DNA of 64,000 nucleotides, taken from contig CP010425.1 of the NCBI GenBank assembly GCA_000830295.1, positions 689,308 through 753,307 on the forward strand, in the 5' to 3' direction. The notes under the pieces are model-generated. The model saw nothing but the letters and a program-made list of their open reading frames with translations. It did no database searches and had not been told where the DNA came from. The stretch comes from an archaeon GW2011_AR15 (GTDB lineage: Archaea; Nanobdellota; Nanobdellia; Woesearchaeales; GW2011-AR15). Of the stretch, positions 15,980 to 24,605 are shown piece after piece. The position numbers and the translations under genes are program-made. The stretch's first letter is position 1, and the number at the start of each line of letters is the position of its first letter.

Positions 15980-17017
15980 TTATACAGGATGCAATCCAGG
16001 GAATTCAAGCCCTGCTGTCTCAGGGAGCCCGAACATTATATTCATGCACTGGACTGCCTGGCCTGCTGCCCCTTTCATCAGGTTGTCTATCGCGCTCATG
16101 ACAACCAGCCTGTTGGAGCCTTCATCAATCTCAAAACCTATGTCGCAGTAATTTGTCCCCCAGAGTATTTTTGGCTCAGGATACCTGTAGATACCTGTCT
16201 TTTCCTTTACAATCCTTATGAAAGGCTCATCTCCGTATTCCTTCCTGTAAATCTTCCAGATGTCCTTGTCCTGCAGCTTTTCTTTCAGGAAGACATGGCC
16301 TGTCATCAGGATTCCCCTCACTAAGTCTGTGCTTGTTGCGCTGAATCCGAAATATCCGGTGTTAAGCTCCTGCATTATCTCGGCCATGTGCCTGTGGCCT
16401 GTCGGCCTGTAGCTTCTAAGCACGTCTTTTCTTTCAGGGTGGTGGCTTCCGGGATTCTCCTTATTGCCTGCTTCAGATGAGCCGCCTTTTACCTCGACAA
16501 CTGTTTTTGCTGCATCAATTAAATTATTCTTGTATAACGGGTAAAGTCCGAGTATTGTTGCAGTCGCATTGCATCCTGCGGCAGCCACATAATCTGCTTT
16601 CTTTATCTCTTCCCTGTGAAGCTCAGGGATTCCGTATACAAATTTCTTCAAAAGCTCTGGCCTGGGATGGTCAAACTCATACCATTTTTTGTAATCCTCT
16701 TTATTCCTCAGCCTGAAATCGCTTCCCTTGTCAATGACTTTCTTTGCCTTTGACATTATGAAGTCTATTCTCTCAGAGCTTACCTTGTGAGGAAGCCCTA
16801 CAAATATTACGTCAACATTTTCAAGCTCTTTCATGCTGCTGAATTTCAGCATTGTCTTTCCCCTTAAATTGGGATGGACCTGATGCACGAACTTTCCTGC
16901 ATTGCTTTCTGATGTTGCCTGCACTACCTCGACATTCGGATGTCCAAGCAAAAGGCGAAGTGCCTCTCCGCCCACATATCCGGACGCTCCTACAATTGAT
17001 GCCTTAATCTTTTCCAT
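15980..17017 (-). CDS. lysY: [LysW]-aminoadipate 6-phosphate reductase
   Basis: A 345-residue NAD(P)H-dependent reductase of the ArgC/LysY family that converts the carrier-bound acyl phosphate to the semialdehyde. The N-terminal Rossmann motif is GASGYVGGEALRLLLGHP; the catalytic Cys lies in AAGCNATATI near 150, with the LysY-type Asn-Ala-Thr rather than the classical ArgC Tyr-Pro-Thr. KGGSSEAGNKENPGSHHPER is a conserved substrate region. It overlaps lysX by 14 bases. Confidence 0.94.
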   Translation of the reverse strand: MEKIKASIVGASGYVGGEALRLLLGHPNVEVVQATSESNAGKFVHQVHPNLRGKTMLKFSSMKELENVDVIFVGLPHKVSSERIDFIMSKAKKVIDKGSDFRLRNKEDYKKWYEFDHPRPELLKKFVYGIPELHREEIKKADYVAAAGCNATATILGLYPLYKNNLIDAAKTVVEVKGGSSEAGNKENPGSHHPERKDVLRSYRPTGHRHMAEIMQELNTGYFGFSATSTDLVRGILMTGHVFLKEKLQDKDIWKIYRKEYGDEPFIRIVKEKTGIYRYPEPKILWGTNYCDIGFEIDEGSNRLVVMSAIDNLMKGAAGQAVQCMNIMFGLPETAGLEFPGLHPV

Positions 17018-17852
17018 TCTTTGCCACCTTCAAAACATAATCAATCATCTTCTCTGGAATATTGACTCCGGTAGCTGTAATTGAATTCCTGAATTCCATT
17101 GTGTGGTTTACTTCATTTACAACCAAGCCTTTCTTTGTCTCAAAAAGGTCAATCGCAAGTATCCCTCCTCCGACTGCCTTTGCTGCCTTCCTGCATATCT
17201 CATCAAGCTCTTTTGTAACAGGGCAGTTGCTTGCTTTTCCCCCTCTTGCTGTGTTGGTTATCCAGTGCTCTGAGCTCCTGTAGATTGCGCAGATTGTTTT
17301 TCCGTCAACAACAAAAGCCCTTATATCCCTGCCCGGCTTTTCCACATATTCCTGTATGTAGAATACTGAATGCTGGACTCCGCCAAGCACTTTCTTGTGC
17401 TCTATCACGGCCTCTGCTGAGTGCCTGTCTGTTATCTTTGAGACAAGCCTTGCCCAGCTTCCGACAACCGGCTTTATCACGCATGGGTAGCCCATCTTCT
17501 CAACTGCCTCAAGCGCAGTCTCAGGGGTGAATGCCATAATTACTTTTGGAGTCGGAATCTTGTTCTCTGTTAGTATCCTGCTGGTTACAAACTTGTCCCC
17601 GCAGTTTTCTGAAACAGCACTCCTGTTCACAACAGGAATCCCGTAGCCTTCAAAAATTTTTGAGATGTATAGTCCCCTGCTGTAGGATACGGACCTTTCA
17701 AGTAAGACATCTATCTTAAAATTGTTTTTTGAAATGTCAAAAAATTCCGAGCCGTCATCTATCTTGACAACTTCCACATTTCTTTTTCTCAGCTCCTGAA
17801 GAAGCAATTTTTCTTCTGGCCTTATTATTGAGTAAAGGAATCCTACTTTCAT
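17004..17852 (-). CDS. lysX: LysW-alpha-aminoadipate ligase
   Basis: A 282-residue ATP-grasp enzyme (RimK-like) that joins alpha-aminoadipate to the C-terminal glutamate of LysW. Seen: VIKPVVGSWARLVSKI (ATP-binding loop), YIQEYVEKPGRDIRAFVV, and NEVNHTMEFRNS with the Mg-binding residues near the C-terminus. It may also accept glutamate for arginine synthesis as some archaeal homologues do; the sequence alone does not settle this. Overlaps the dehydrogenase by 4 bases. Confidence 0.94.
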   Translation of the reverse strand: MKVGFLYSIIRPEEKLLLQELRKRNVEVVKIDDGSEFFDISKNNFKIDVLLERSVSYSRGLYISKIFEGYGIPVVNRSAVSENCGDKFVTSRILTENKIPTPKVIMAFTPETALEAVEKMGYPCVIKPVVGSWARLVSKITDRHSAEAVIEHKKVLGGVQHSVFYIQEYVEKPGRDIRAFVVDGKTICAIYRSSEHWITNTARGGKASNCPVTKELDEICRKAAKAVGGGILAIDLFETKKGLVVNEVNHTMEFRNSITATGVNIPEKMIDYVLKVAKNGKD

Positions 17853-18850
17853 TTTATCCTCCGTGCGACTGCATCGCCTGCCTGCTCTGTTGTCAGCTTT
17901 CCTCCTAAATCCTGTGTTACATCCCCTTCTTCAATTGCTGACATCACAGCATCCCCGACTTTTTTGGCTGCTTCATCTTCTCCCAAAAATTCAAGCATCA
18001 GCTTTGCAGCCAGTATTGCTGCAGCCGGGTTTGCTACATTCTTTCCTGCATATTTAGGCGCAGAGCCATGAACAGGCTCAAAAACTGCCTTTTCTTTTCC
18101 TATATTTCCAGAGTATGCCAGCCCCAACCCTCCGACGAGCATTGATGCCTCGTCGCTCAAAATATCCCCGAACATGTTGGTTGTCACAATGATTTCAAAC
18201 TGGCCGGGGTTTTTTATGAGCTGCATTGCGCAGGCATCCACAAGCATCTCCTGCATCTCAATAGCCGGATATTCTTTGGCTATCTCCAGGGCAACTTTCC
18301 TGAACAGCCCGCATGTCTCCCTCAGCACATTTGCCTTGTGGACAACAGTGACTTTCCTGAGGTTTTTTTCTCTGGCAAGCTCAAACGCATACCTGATAAT
18401 CCTTTCACTTCCCTTTCTTGTGATGATCATCTCTGTTACTGCTTTGTTGCCGTTATCCTCTACACGCTCAACTCCTGAATAAAGGTCCTCTGTGTTCTCT
18501 CTGACAATATACATGCTTATCCCCTTCTGCGAAATCTCATGCGGGAAGGACCTGCACGGCCTCAGGTTGGCGTAGAGGTCAAAGTGTTGCCTCAGCCTTA
18601 AAATTGCTGAGGAGTAATTTTCGATATTCGGCGGGGTTGTCACAGCTCCGAACAGCGTTGCGTCTGCCTTCTCAACTTTCTTGATTGTTTCTTCAGGCAG
18701 GGCATCGCCTTTTTTCAGGTAGCAGCCGTATCCTATTTCCCCGTAGGTGAATTCAAGCTCAAGAGGCAGGGCTTTCAGTACCTTTACTGCCTGCTCAACA
18801 ACTTCAGGCCCTATTCCGTCTCCCGGCAGAACGCAGATTCTGTATTTCAT
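17849..18850 (-). CDS. Homoisocitrate dehydrogenase
   Basis: A 333-residue beta-decarboxylating dehydrogenase. It oxidises homoisocitrate to 2-oxoadipate. Seen: LPGDGIGPEV at the N-terminus, LRLRQHFDLYANLRP (substrate arginines), VRENTEDLYSGVE, the metal aspartates in NMFGDILSDEASMLVGGLG and the NAD site EPVHGSAPKYAGKNVANP. The family also includes 3-isopropylmalate and isocitrate dehydrogenases; operon context favours homoisocitrate. Bifunctional use is possible. Confidence 0.9.
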   Translation of the reverse strand: MKYRICVLPGDGIGPEVVEQAVKVLKALPLELEFTYGEIGYGCYLKKGDALPEETIKKVEKADATLFGAVTTPPNIENYSSAILRLRQHFDLYANLRPCRSFPHEISQKGISMYIVRENTEDLYSGVERVEDNGNKAVTEMIITRKGSERIIRYAFELAREKNLRKVTVVHKANVLRETCGLFRKVALEIAKEYPAIEMQEMLVDACAMQLIKNPGQFEIIVTTNMFGDILSDEASMLVGGLGLAYSGNIGKEKAVFEPVHGSAPKYAGKNVANPAAAILAAKLMLEFLGEDEAAKKVGDAVMSAIEEGDVTQDLGGKLTTEQAGDAVARRIK

Positions 18851-19338
18851 TGCAGCTCCTCTATATTGTGGCTCTTCAGGAAATTCACAATGCCTCCTGC
18901 GTTCACTATCTTCAGCACGAATTCAGGAAGCGGCTTTGCCTGGAATTCTTTCCCGTTTGTTATGTTTCTTATTATCCCTGTTTCAAGATTGACATCAAAC
19001 TCATCCCCTTCTTGAACATCATCATAGACATCGCATTCAAGTATTGGCAGGCCTATGTTGATGGCATTCCTGAAAAATATCCTTGCATATGATTTTGCGA
19101 TTATGCACTTTGCCCCAGAGCCCTTTATTGCAATGGGCGCGTGCTCCCTTGATGAGCCGCAGCCGAAATTATCCCCTGCAACAATCACATCTCCCGGGTT
19201 TACAGTCTTTGCATAATCCGGCTTTACCTCGCAGAACACATTTTTTGCCAGCTCTTTTTCGTCTATTGTGATGTTGTATCTCGCAGGTATGATTACATCA
19301 GTGTTCACGTTGTGCCCGAATTTCCAGACTTTGCCCAT
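18847..19338 (-). CDS. Homoaconitase small subunit
   Basis: A 163-residue swivel-domain subunit of the two-subunit aconitase family (LysU/LeuD). It closes over the substrate bound at the large subunit Fe-S cluster. GDNFGCGSSREHAPIAI and AKSYARIFFRNAINIG are family hallmarks. The substrate-specificity loop reads PARYNIT, unlike the YLRT loop known in methanogen homoaconitase or YLVY in isopropylmalate isomerase, so specificity rests on operon context. Overlaps the dehydrogenase by 4 bases. Confidence 0.9.
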   Translation of the reverse strand: MGKVWKFGHNVNTDVIIPARYNITIDEKELAKNVFCEVKPDYAKTVNPGDVIVAGDNFGCGSSREHAPIAIKGSGAKCIIAKSYARIFFRNAINIGLPILECDVYDDVQEGDEFDVNLETGIIRNITNGKEFQAKPLPEFVLKIVNAGGIVNFLKSHNIEELQ

Positions 19339-19339
19339 T

Positions 19340-20593
19340 TTATGCCCTCATGTATTTCCTTGGATCAGTTATCTTTCCTTCTATTGCCGTTGCAGCAGCT
19401 GCAGCAGGGCTTCCCAGATATATCTCAGCCTCTGCGCTTCCCATCCTGCCCACGAAATTCCTGTTCATTGTTGTGAATGCCTTTTCTCCCGGCGCCAATA
19501 ATCCTGCGTGCCTGCCGATGCATGCCCCGCACCCGGTTACTCCGATTGTGACGCCGGCATCCTGCAGGATTTTTACAAGCCCTTTGTCTATCATTTTCTG
19601 CAGCACATTCCTGCTTGCAGGATTTACCAGTACCCTTGTGAACCTGCTGACTTTCTTTCCTTTGATTATGTCTGCAAATATCTCGATGTCCTCATACCTC
19701 CCGTTTGTGCATGTTCCGAGGAAAACCTCATCAATCGGAAGCCCCTCGACATCCTTCAGAGGCCTTGCATTATCAACATCGGGATGGCATGCAACCTGGG
19801 GCTCTATCTCATCAACATTGATTTCTATCTCCCTCTCGTACCTTGGGTTTACAGGCACTATTTTTTCAAACGGTCCTTCTGCCTTTGTCTCATTCTCCAG
19901 GAATTTTATTGTTGTGTCGTCTACCGCTATCAGCCCGCATTTTGCCCCGATTTCAGTTGACATGTTCGGGAAGATTATCCTTTCGTGCATAGGCAGCCTG
20001 TCAATGTATTCCCCTGAAAACTCAACGCTCTTGTATGTTGCGCCGTCCATCCCAAGCTTTCCGGCAACGTAGATCATGACATCCTTTGCATAGCTGCCCG
20101 GCAGGTTTTTTCCTGTCAGCTTTATGTGTATTGTCTCAGGGACCCTGAACCATGTCTTCCCTGATATCCATGCCACTCCGATCTCTGTTGAGCCGAAGCC
20201 GACCCCGAAGCAGCCGAAAGCCCCGTAGGTATTGCTGTGGCTGTCTCCTCCGATGATGATTTTCCCAGGAGTCACGAAGCCCTCTTCAATCATGACCTGG
20301 TGGCAGATTCCCTGGTGGTAGAAATTCTTTATACTCTGCTCTTTCATGAAATCAACTATTTTCTTCTGGGTCTCGGCAGCCAGCACATTTGGGGCAGGAT
20401 ATGCATGGTCAAAATGGATGACAACCCTGTCCTTGTCCATGATCGGCTTCCCTATATCCCTGAACGCCTTTATTGCCAATGGTGAGGTGTTGTCATGCGT
20501 CATCATGTAATCTACATCTACCATGACTATCTCGCCTGCCTTTACAGGCCTTCCGAGCTTCCTTGAAAAAATTTCTTCTACAAGCGTTCCCAT
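19340..20593 (-). CDS. Homoaconitase large subunit
   Basis: A 417-residue [4Fe-4S] hydro-lyase that isomerises homocitrate to homoisocitrate. Cluster ligands are in FLGTCTNGRYED and TGCGACIGRHAG; GGDSHSNTYGAFG and DHAYPAPN are also typical. Homologous to the LeuC/LysT group; the one-base gap to the small subunit and the homocitrate synthase next door support the homoaconitase call. Confidence 0.92.
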   Translation of the reverse strand: MGTLVEEIFSRKLGRPVKAGEIVMVDVDYMMTHDNTSPLAIKAFRDIGKPIMDKDRVVIHFDHAYPAPNVLAAETQKKIVDFMKEQSIKNFYHQGICHQVMIEEGFVTPGKIIIGGDSHSNTYGAFGCFGVGFGSTEIGVAWISGKTWFRVPETIHIKLTGKNLPGSYAKDVMIYVAGKLGMDGATYKSVEFSGEYIDRLPMHERIIFPNMSTEIGAKCGLIAVDDTTIKFLENETKAEGPFEKIVPVNPRYEREIEINVDEIEPQVACHPDVDNARPLKDVEGLPIDEVFLGTCTNGRYEDIEIFADIIKGKKVSRFTRVLVNPASRNVLQKMIDKGLVKILQDAGVTIGVTGCGACIGRHAGLLAPGEKAFTTMNRNFVGRMGSAEAEIYLGSPAAAAATAIEGKITDPRKYMRA

Positions 20594-20594
20594 T

Positions 20595-21983
20595 TTATCC
20601 CTTTCCGTTTATGCCGTTATGCTTTTTCAGAACTATCTTTGTGCTGGTCTGCTTTATCCCAGGTATTGTCCTGAGCTCCTCTAGAAGGTTGTTGAGCTCC
20701 GCAGTGCTGATTACCTCGGCGTAGGCAGAGATATCATGCTCTCCTGTAATCTCAAAGACGCTCTGTATGTACTTGAAATTCTTTAAGTGCCTGACAACAG
20801 AAGTCGTATACACATCTGTCTCGACCGATATCAGGATAAGCGCATTTATGTTTTTTGGTATCACTTCATTTGTCTTGCCTGTTACTCTTTCAGCTATCTC
20901 GAGTATGTCTGAATCATGGAGAATCTTCCTCTCGTCCCCGATATGCTTTATTTCCGCTACAATAAGCTTCAGCTCGTCATCGCTTACTTTTATGCTGTAG
21001 TCGTCAAGCTTTGACTGCACTGCCCTTTTTCCTGTGTACTTGTCAACAATGATTTTCCTTTCCCTTCCTATCAGTGCAGGGTCGAATGCCTCGTATGTCT
21101 TCGGGTTCTTCAGGACCCCGTCAGTGTGCACTCCAGACTTGTGCGAGAATGCGTTCTGGCCTGTTATAGGCTTGTTGGGAGCTATGAAAAACCCTGAAAC
21201 TTTTTCCACATATGATGACAGCCCCGGGAGATACCTGATTTTGTATCTTGTTTTTTTCTCAAGTATGTGATACGACATTATGACTTCTGAAATATCAGGA
21301 ACGCCTGTCCTTTCACCGAGCCCGTTCACGGTCACGTGGATGCAGTTTGCCCCTGCCCTTATCCCTGCCATTGCGTTTGCCAATGCCAGCCCAAAATCAT
21401 TGTGGCAGTGGACATCCAGCTCGCAAGGGAACAAGGAATCCTTAAGCTCCTTCACCTGGTTGTAAAATAAATGCGGCTGCATTATCCCGAGAGTGTCTGC
21501 AACGCTTATCCTGTCAGCTCCTGCCTTTATTGCAGTGTTGCATGCTTTTGCAAGGAAATTTAATTCTGTCCTTGTAGCATCCTCAGGCGTGAACCTGACC
21601 TTCATGCCTTTTTTTCTTGCATAGGCGACATGCTCTTTTATTATCTGCAGAGCTTCTTTTCTTGTCTTTTTTACTTTTGTCTGCAGGTGGATATCTGAGG
21701 TCGGGTATAATATCACTATCCTGTCAACCCCGCATTCCTTTGCCTTGTCAATGCCTGCTTTTGTTGCAAGCGAATGCGCCAGTATCTCAGCCTTCAGGCC
21801 AAGGGAAGCTATCTTTTTTATTGCCTCATAGACTTTCGGGGAGACGCAGGGGTCGCCCGCCTCTATCATGTCCACCCCGATTTTATCGAGAAGCCTGGCT
21901 ATCTCTACTTTTTCATCAACTGTAAAATTTACGTACGGGGTCTGCTCCCCGTCCCTTAAAGTAGTATCAAGAATCCTGAGCAT
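20595..21983 (-). CDS. Homocitrate synthase with C-terminal RAM/Lrp-like domain
   Basis: A 462-residue enzyme joining acetyl-CoA to 2-oxoglutarate, the first step to alpha-aminoadipate. The TIM barrel begins LDTTLRDGEQTPYVNFT; metal His are in DVHCHNDFGLALANA. Residues about 370-455 (LILISVETDVYTTSVVRHL...) form an Lrp/AsnC-type RAM domain, longer than Thermus homocitrate synthase. A similar fusion is known in Sulfolobales and is thought to bind lysine for feedback inhibition. The 2-isopropylmalate and citramalate synthases are relatives, but they have a different C-terminal domain. Confidence 0.92.
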   Translation of the reverse strand: MLRILDTTLRDGEQTPYVNFTVDEKVEIARLLDKIGVDMIEAGDPCVSPKVYEAIKKIASLGLKAEILAHSLATKAGIDKAKECGVDRIVILYPTSDIHLQTKVKKTRKEALQIIKEHVAYARKKGMKVRFTPEDATRTELNFLAKACNTAIKAGADRISVADTLGIMQPHLFYNQVKELKDSLFPCELDVHCHNDFGLALANAMAGIRAGANCIHVTVNGLGERTGVPDISEVIMSYHILEKKTRYKIRYLPGLSSYVEKVSGFFIAPNKPITGQNAFSHKSGVHTDGVLKNPKTYEAFDPALIGRERKIIVDKYTGKRAVQSKLDDYSIKVSDDELKLIVAEIKHIGDERKILHDSDILEIAERVTGKTNEVIPKNINALILISVETDVYTTSVVRHLKNFKYIQSVFEITGEHDISAYAEVISTAELNNLLEELRTIPGIKQTSTKIVLKKHNGINGKG

Positions 21984-22148
21984 CTACTCTCCCCAGTCTT
22001 CCTCTTCCTCGGGTGCAAGAACAAGCGCAACAGGATCAACAGATGCCACCTCTAAATCTGCTCCGCAGTCAGGGCAGGTAAGTATCTCCCCTTCTTCAAC
22101 ATCACTCGCGGTCTGCACATCTGCACCGCACTCAATACATTCAGCCAT
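21984..22148 (-). CDS. lysW: LysW amino-group carrier protein
   Basis: A 54-residue acidic carrier. Zinc ribbon Cys pairs CIEC and CPDC are followed by an acidic globular part and the diagnostic C-terminus EEEEDWGE, whose last Glu gamma-carboxyl is linked to the amino group of alpha-aminoadipate. ATG at 22148 follows GGAGGGAG; an upstream in-frame start at 22178 is rejected since it would precede this site. First gene of the operon; stop is TAG and homocitrate synthase starts directly after it. Confidence 0.96.
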   Translation of the reverse strand: MAECIECGADVQTASDVEEGEILTCPDCGADLEVASVDPVALVLAPEEEEDWGE

Positions 22149-22246
22149 TTTTACATTCTCCCTCCTATGTTTTTTCATATCGAAACATTTATATAATATA
22201 TTAACATGTTGTTATAAAATTAACATATTTCAAGGAGGAAAGTTAT
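22149..22246. promoter_or_regulatory. Divergent promoter with repeated ATTAACAT sites
   Basis: The region between lysW and the ACT-domain gene holds an AT-rich TATA-like core (ATTTATATAATATATTAA, about 22187-22204) that can serve both directions. ATTAACAT occurs at 22200-22207 and 22219-22226, 19 bases apart (two helical turns), and the first copy overlaps the palindrome AACATGTT. These are plausible operators for the neighbouring regulator. AAGGAGGA at 22232-22239 serves the plus-strand gene. Confidence 0.5.
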
Positions 22247-22909
22247 ATGAATATTTCATACATGACGAAGAAAATACTGCAGGAGAGGCCGTTTATCCAT
22301 GAGGCCCTTGAGAAAGATCTGGTCAATGTGGTTGCCCTGGCCGAGCTCATAAAGCCGGATATAGAGAAGGAGATCGGGGAAGTAAAGACTTCTGCAATCT
22401 CCATGGCAATAAGGAGATACATGGAAAAGGAGAAGAGCGCATTCTACAATAAGGTTACTTTAACCAAAAAGTCTGATCTGCTGATAAAGTCTAATCTGTT
22501 TGAGCTGTCTGTGCTGAAATCAGCCGCCATATATAAAAAACTGATACAGCTCTACAACATAGTCAATTTTGATGTGGGCGACACGCTGAATATAATACAC
22601 GGCAATTATGAGATACTTATTGTGAGCAATGACAAGTACAAGGAGAAATTCCTTGAAGTCCTGCACGAGGAGAGCGTGAAATCAGTCAAGGAGAACATGG
22701 CTTCGATTTCAATCAAGATCCCCAAGGAATTCATTGACAAGCCGGGGTTCTATTATGCCATTGCGAAAATCCTTACAATGCAGAACATCTCAATTGCCGA
22801 CATAGTCAACACAGAGACAGAAGCCACATTCGTGGTTGAGGACCGCTTTGTTTCCAAAGCCTACAATGCGCTGAAGCAGGAGATGAGCGTGGAGTATTAT
22901 AAGAAATGA
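22247..22909 (+). CDS. ACT-domain protein, probable lysine-operon regulator
   Basis: A 220-residue protein. The N-terminal 65 residues are helical and charged (SAISMAIRRYMEKEK), suggesting a helix-turn-helix-like or dimerisation part; the C-terminal half contains an aspartokinase-like ACT segment (FYYAIAKILTMQNISIADIVN) usual in amino-acid-sensing proteins. It is transcribed divergently from the lysine operon across a shared promoter with repeated sites. Function as a lysine-responsive regulator is inference; the DNA-binding mode is not clear from sequence. Confidence 0.7.
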   Translation: MNISYMTKKILQERPFIHEALEKDLVNVVALAELIKPDIEKEIGEVKTSAISMAIRRYMEKEKSAFYNKVTLTKKSDLLIKSNLFELSVLKSAAIYKKLIQLYNIVNFDVGDTLNIIHGNYEILIVSNDKYKEKFLEVLHEESVKSVKENMASISIKIPKEFIDKPGFYYAIAKILTMQNISIADIVNTETEATFVVEDRFVSKAYNALKQEMSVEYYKK

Positions 22910-22917
22910 ATACTTAT

Positions 22918-23643
22918 TTATTTCATATTATCTATTAAATCTTTGAGAGTAAATGCATTAAATATTATACTAAATGCAACCTGTATAATAAACAAACTTT
23001 TTAGTTCATTACCAATAAAGTAAATGCCACCTAAATCAGCAGAATATTGAACTAAAAAAGTGAAATATACATAATCCCATAATGAAGAGATAGTGACACC
23101 AACAGGTGTAATGAAATCATTATTAGGAAACACATCAATAATATTATAGCTATAGGCAAATAGTAGAATTATAGAGAAAGATAAGAGTAAATATGAACTA
23201 AGTAACACAATAAAACCTCTTTTAGCTTTTTTTGCTAAAAAAACATTTCTAAAGCCATATAGGATTATCCCTAAGAGTATTATGGCAGGTATAAATACAA
23301 GCAGTGAAACTGCAATTATAATTTCATTTGAAATAGCAGCTAAATAAGTTATTTCCAATAGTATTAAAAGACCAATAATAAAGAAATTATATGCTTTTGA
23401 AAAGAGATAGGATTCCCTCTTTGATGTTATTTTTATTGTGTAAATCCAATATGTTATGATTAGAGGGATAAAACTAAGAGCTTTCCAAAACTTTCCTAAA
23501 TCTTTGGACCAAATAAGCCAAAAAGCAAATATACTTATGGCAAGAATTCCAAATTCTTTATTCCAAAATTCTTTTTTTAGCCCAATAAAAAACATATTAG
23601 CTCTCACTTTTTCCCAAAAAGATTTCTTTTTTTTCTTCGCCAT
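22918..23643 (-). CDS. Membrane protein with degenerate ion-channel pore module
   Basis: A 241-residue, AT-rich-coded protein with a poly-Lys N-terminus and about six hydrophobic helices. Near the C-terminus, SLWDYVYFTFLVQYSADLGG followed by GNELKSLFIIQVAFSIIF follows the layout of a two-helix K+ channel pore (D-Y-x-Y-F-S-F then filter then last helix), but the T-x-G-Y-G-D selectivity filter is absent. It is probably a channel relative with changed or lost selectivity (inference). Its composition and two AT-rich neighbours suggest separate acquisition. Confidence 0.65.
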   Translation of the reverse strand: MAKKKKKSFWEKVRANMFFIGLKKEFWNKEFGILAISIFAFWLIWSKDLGKFWKALSFIPLIITYWIYTIKITSKRESYLFSKAYNFFIIGLLILLEITYLAAISNEIIIAVSLLVFIPAIILLGIILYGFRNVFLAKKAKRGFIVLLSSYLLLSFSIILLFAYSYNIIDVFPNNDFITPVGVTISSLWDYVYFTFLVQYSADLGGIYFIGNELKSLFIIQVAFSIIFNAFTLKDLIDNMK

Positions 23644-23668
23644 GTTTATTTATTATATAACTGTGTCC

Positions 23669-23929
23669 TTAACACATTTGCCACTTTTTTTCCTGACTCT
23701 GACTTAATTTCTGGAATCCTGATTTCTCCCCGGGCATTAGAGTAAGTTTTTTTGGAGGGTCTATTGGAGATTCAGATTCTATAATCTCTTGTGCCTTCCT
23801 TATATGTCTTTCCTCGTCTTCTACAACTTCAGTAATTACAAGTTTGTAGCCGCATTCACCACAAAACCTAGATTTTTCCTTTGTTTTCTCTCCGCATTCA
23901 GGACAATATTTTGGCTTTTTCTTTCCCAT
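23669..23929 (-). CDS. Zinc-ribbon protein
   Basis: An 86-residue protein with an N-terminal zinc ribbon (CPEC near 9-12, CGEC near 23-26) followed by a charged helix and a Pro/Lys-rich tail. Such stand-alone ribbons are common in archaea and rarely have known partners. It lies 2 bases after the stop of the upstream lipoprotein gene, so both are probably cotranscribed. Confidence 0.7.
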   Translation of the reverse strand: MGKKKPKYCPECGEKTKEKSRFCGECGYKLVITEVVEDEERHIRKAQEIIESESPIDPPKKLTLMPGEKSGFQKLSQSQEKKWQMC

Positions 23930-23931
23930 AT

Positions 23932-24510
23932 TTATTCACATTGCTCTTCTGTACGATATTCTGTTACTGTCTTATACTTGGTCACCTCTTTGAATTTAGT
24001 GACCACTCTACTAAGTGTCTTTTTAGCTGGGAATACTTTGTGATATGAATTAAAATCTTCTCCAGCATCTATATCATACTCTTGAATGAAAGTTTTTGTT
24101 TCGCTAGGCATAATATATTGACTTGAACTGAAGCTTTTTCCCCCACTATTTAGTGTTTCAAAAGTTTGTTCAACAGTAAACAAACCAGTTTCAGAATCAA
24201 CATTTCTTATTTCAACTACGCTTTTTGCCCACATATCAAAAAAACCATGGAGGGCGGTAGTCTTATATGCACTAATCTCCTCATATTTCATATCAACATC
24301 ATATTCCTCAATTGCCTGATACGGTTCTTGATCTATATACGCTTCTTGAACTTCATATGGAACCTCGACCATCTCACATTTTTGGATAGGATTTACAAGT
24401 TTTATAGAATTGCCGGTTACATCATTATCATTATTATTTAATCCTCCATTTGTAGTGCATCCTGCTAATAGAATTAAACCCAAGATAGAAACTAATAGTA
24501 TATCCTTCAT
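23932..24510 (-). CDS. Lipoprotein of unknown function
   Basis: A 192-residue exported protein. The signal peptide MKDILLVSILGLILLAGC ends in a lipobox, followed by an Asn/Asp-rich linker and then a soluble domain with repeated aromatic-acidic segments (QEAYIDQEPYQAIEEYDVDM) and a second region rich in beta strands. An upstream in-frame start (24528) adds six residues and is less likely. No family recognised. The repeated VPYEVQEAY/EPYQAIEEY pattern may form short sheet repeats. Confidence 0.72.
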   Translation of the reverse strand: MKDILLVSILGLILLAGCTTNGGLNNNDNDVTGNSIKLVNPIQKCEMVEVPYEVQEAYIDQEPYQAIEEYDVDMKYEEISAYKTTALHGFFDMWAKSVVEIRNVDSETGLFTVEQTFETLNSGGKSFSSSQYIMPSETKTFIQEYDIDAGEDFNSYHKVFPAKKTLSRVVTKFKEVTKYKTVTEYRTEEQCE

Positions 24511-24605
24511 ACGAATCCCCCCAAACATTAATGTGAGGTAAAGATAATTTACTTATATTCTTTTCCATCCAAAGCCTTTTTAACCATGCAAAACATATAC
24601 AATAT

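Noticed and set aside
13371-22148. Reading the operon as arginine or leucine synthesis
   Set aside because: LysW with the EDWGE end and a homocitrate-type synthase with RAM domain point to lysine; isopropylmalate-type enzymes would need a different C-terminal domain.
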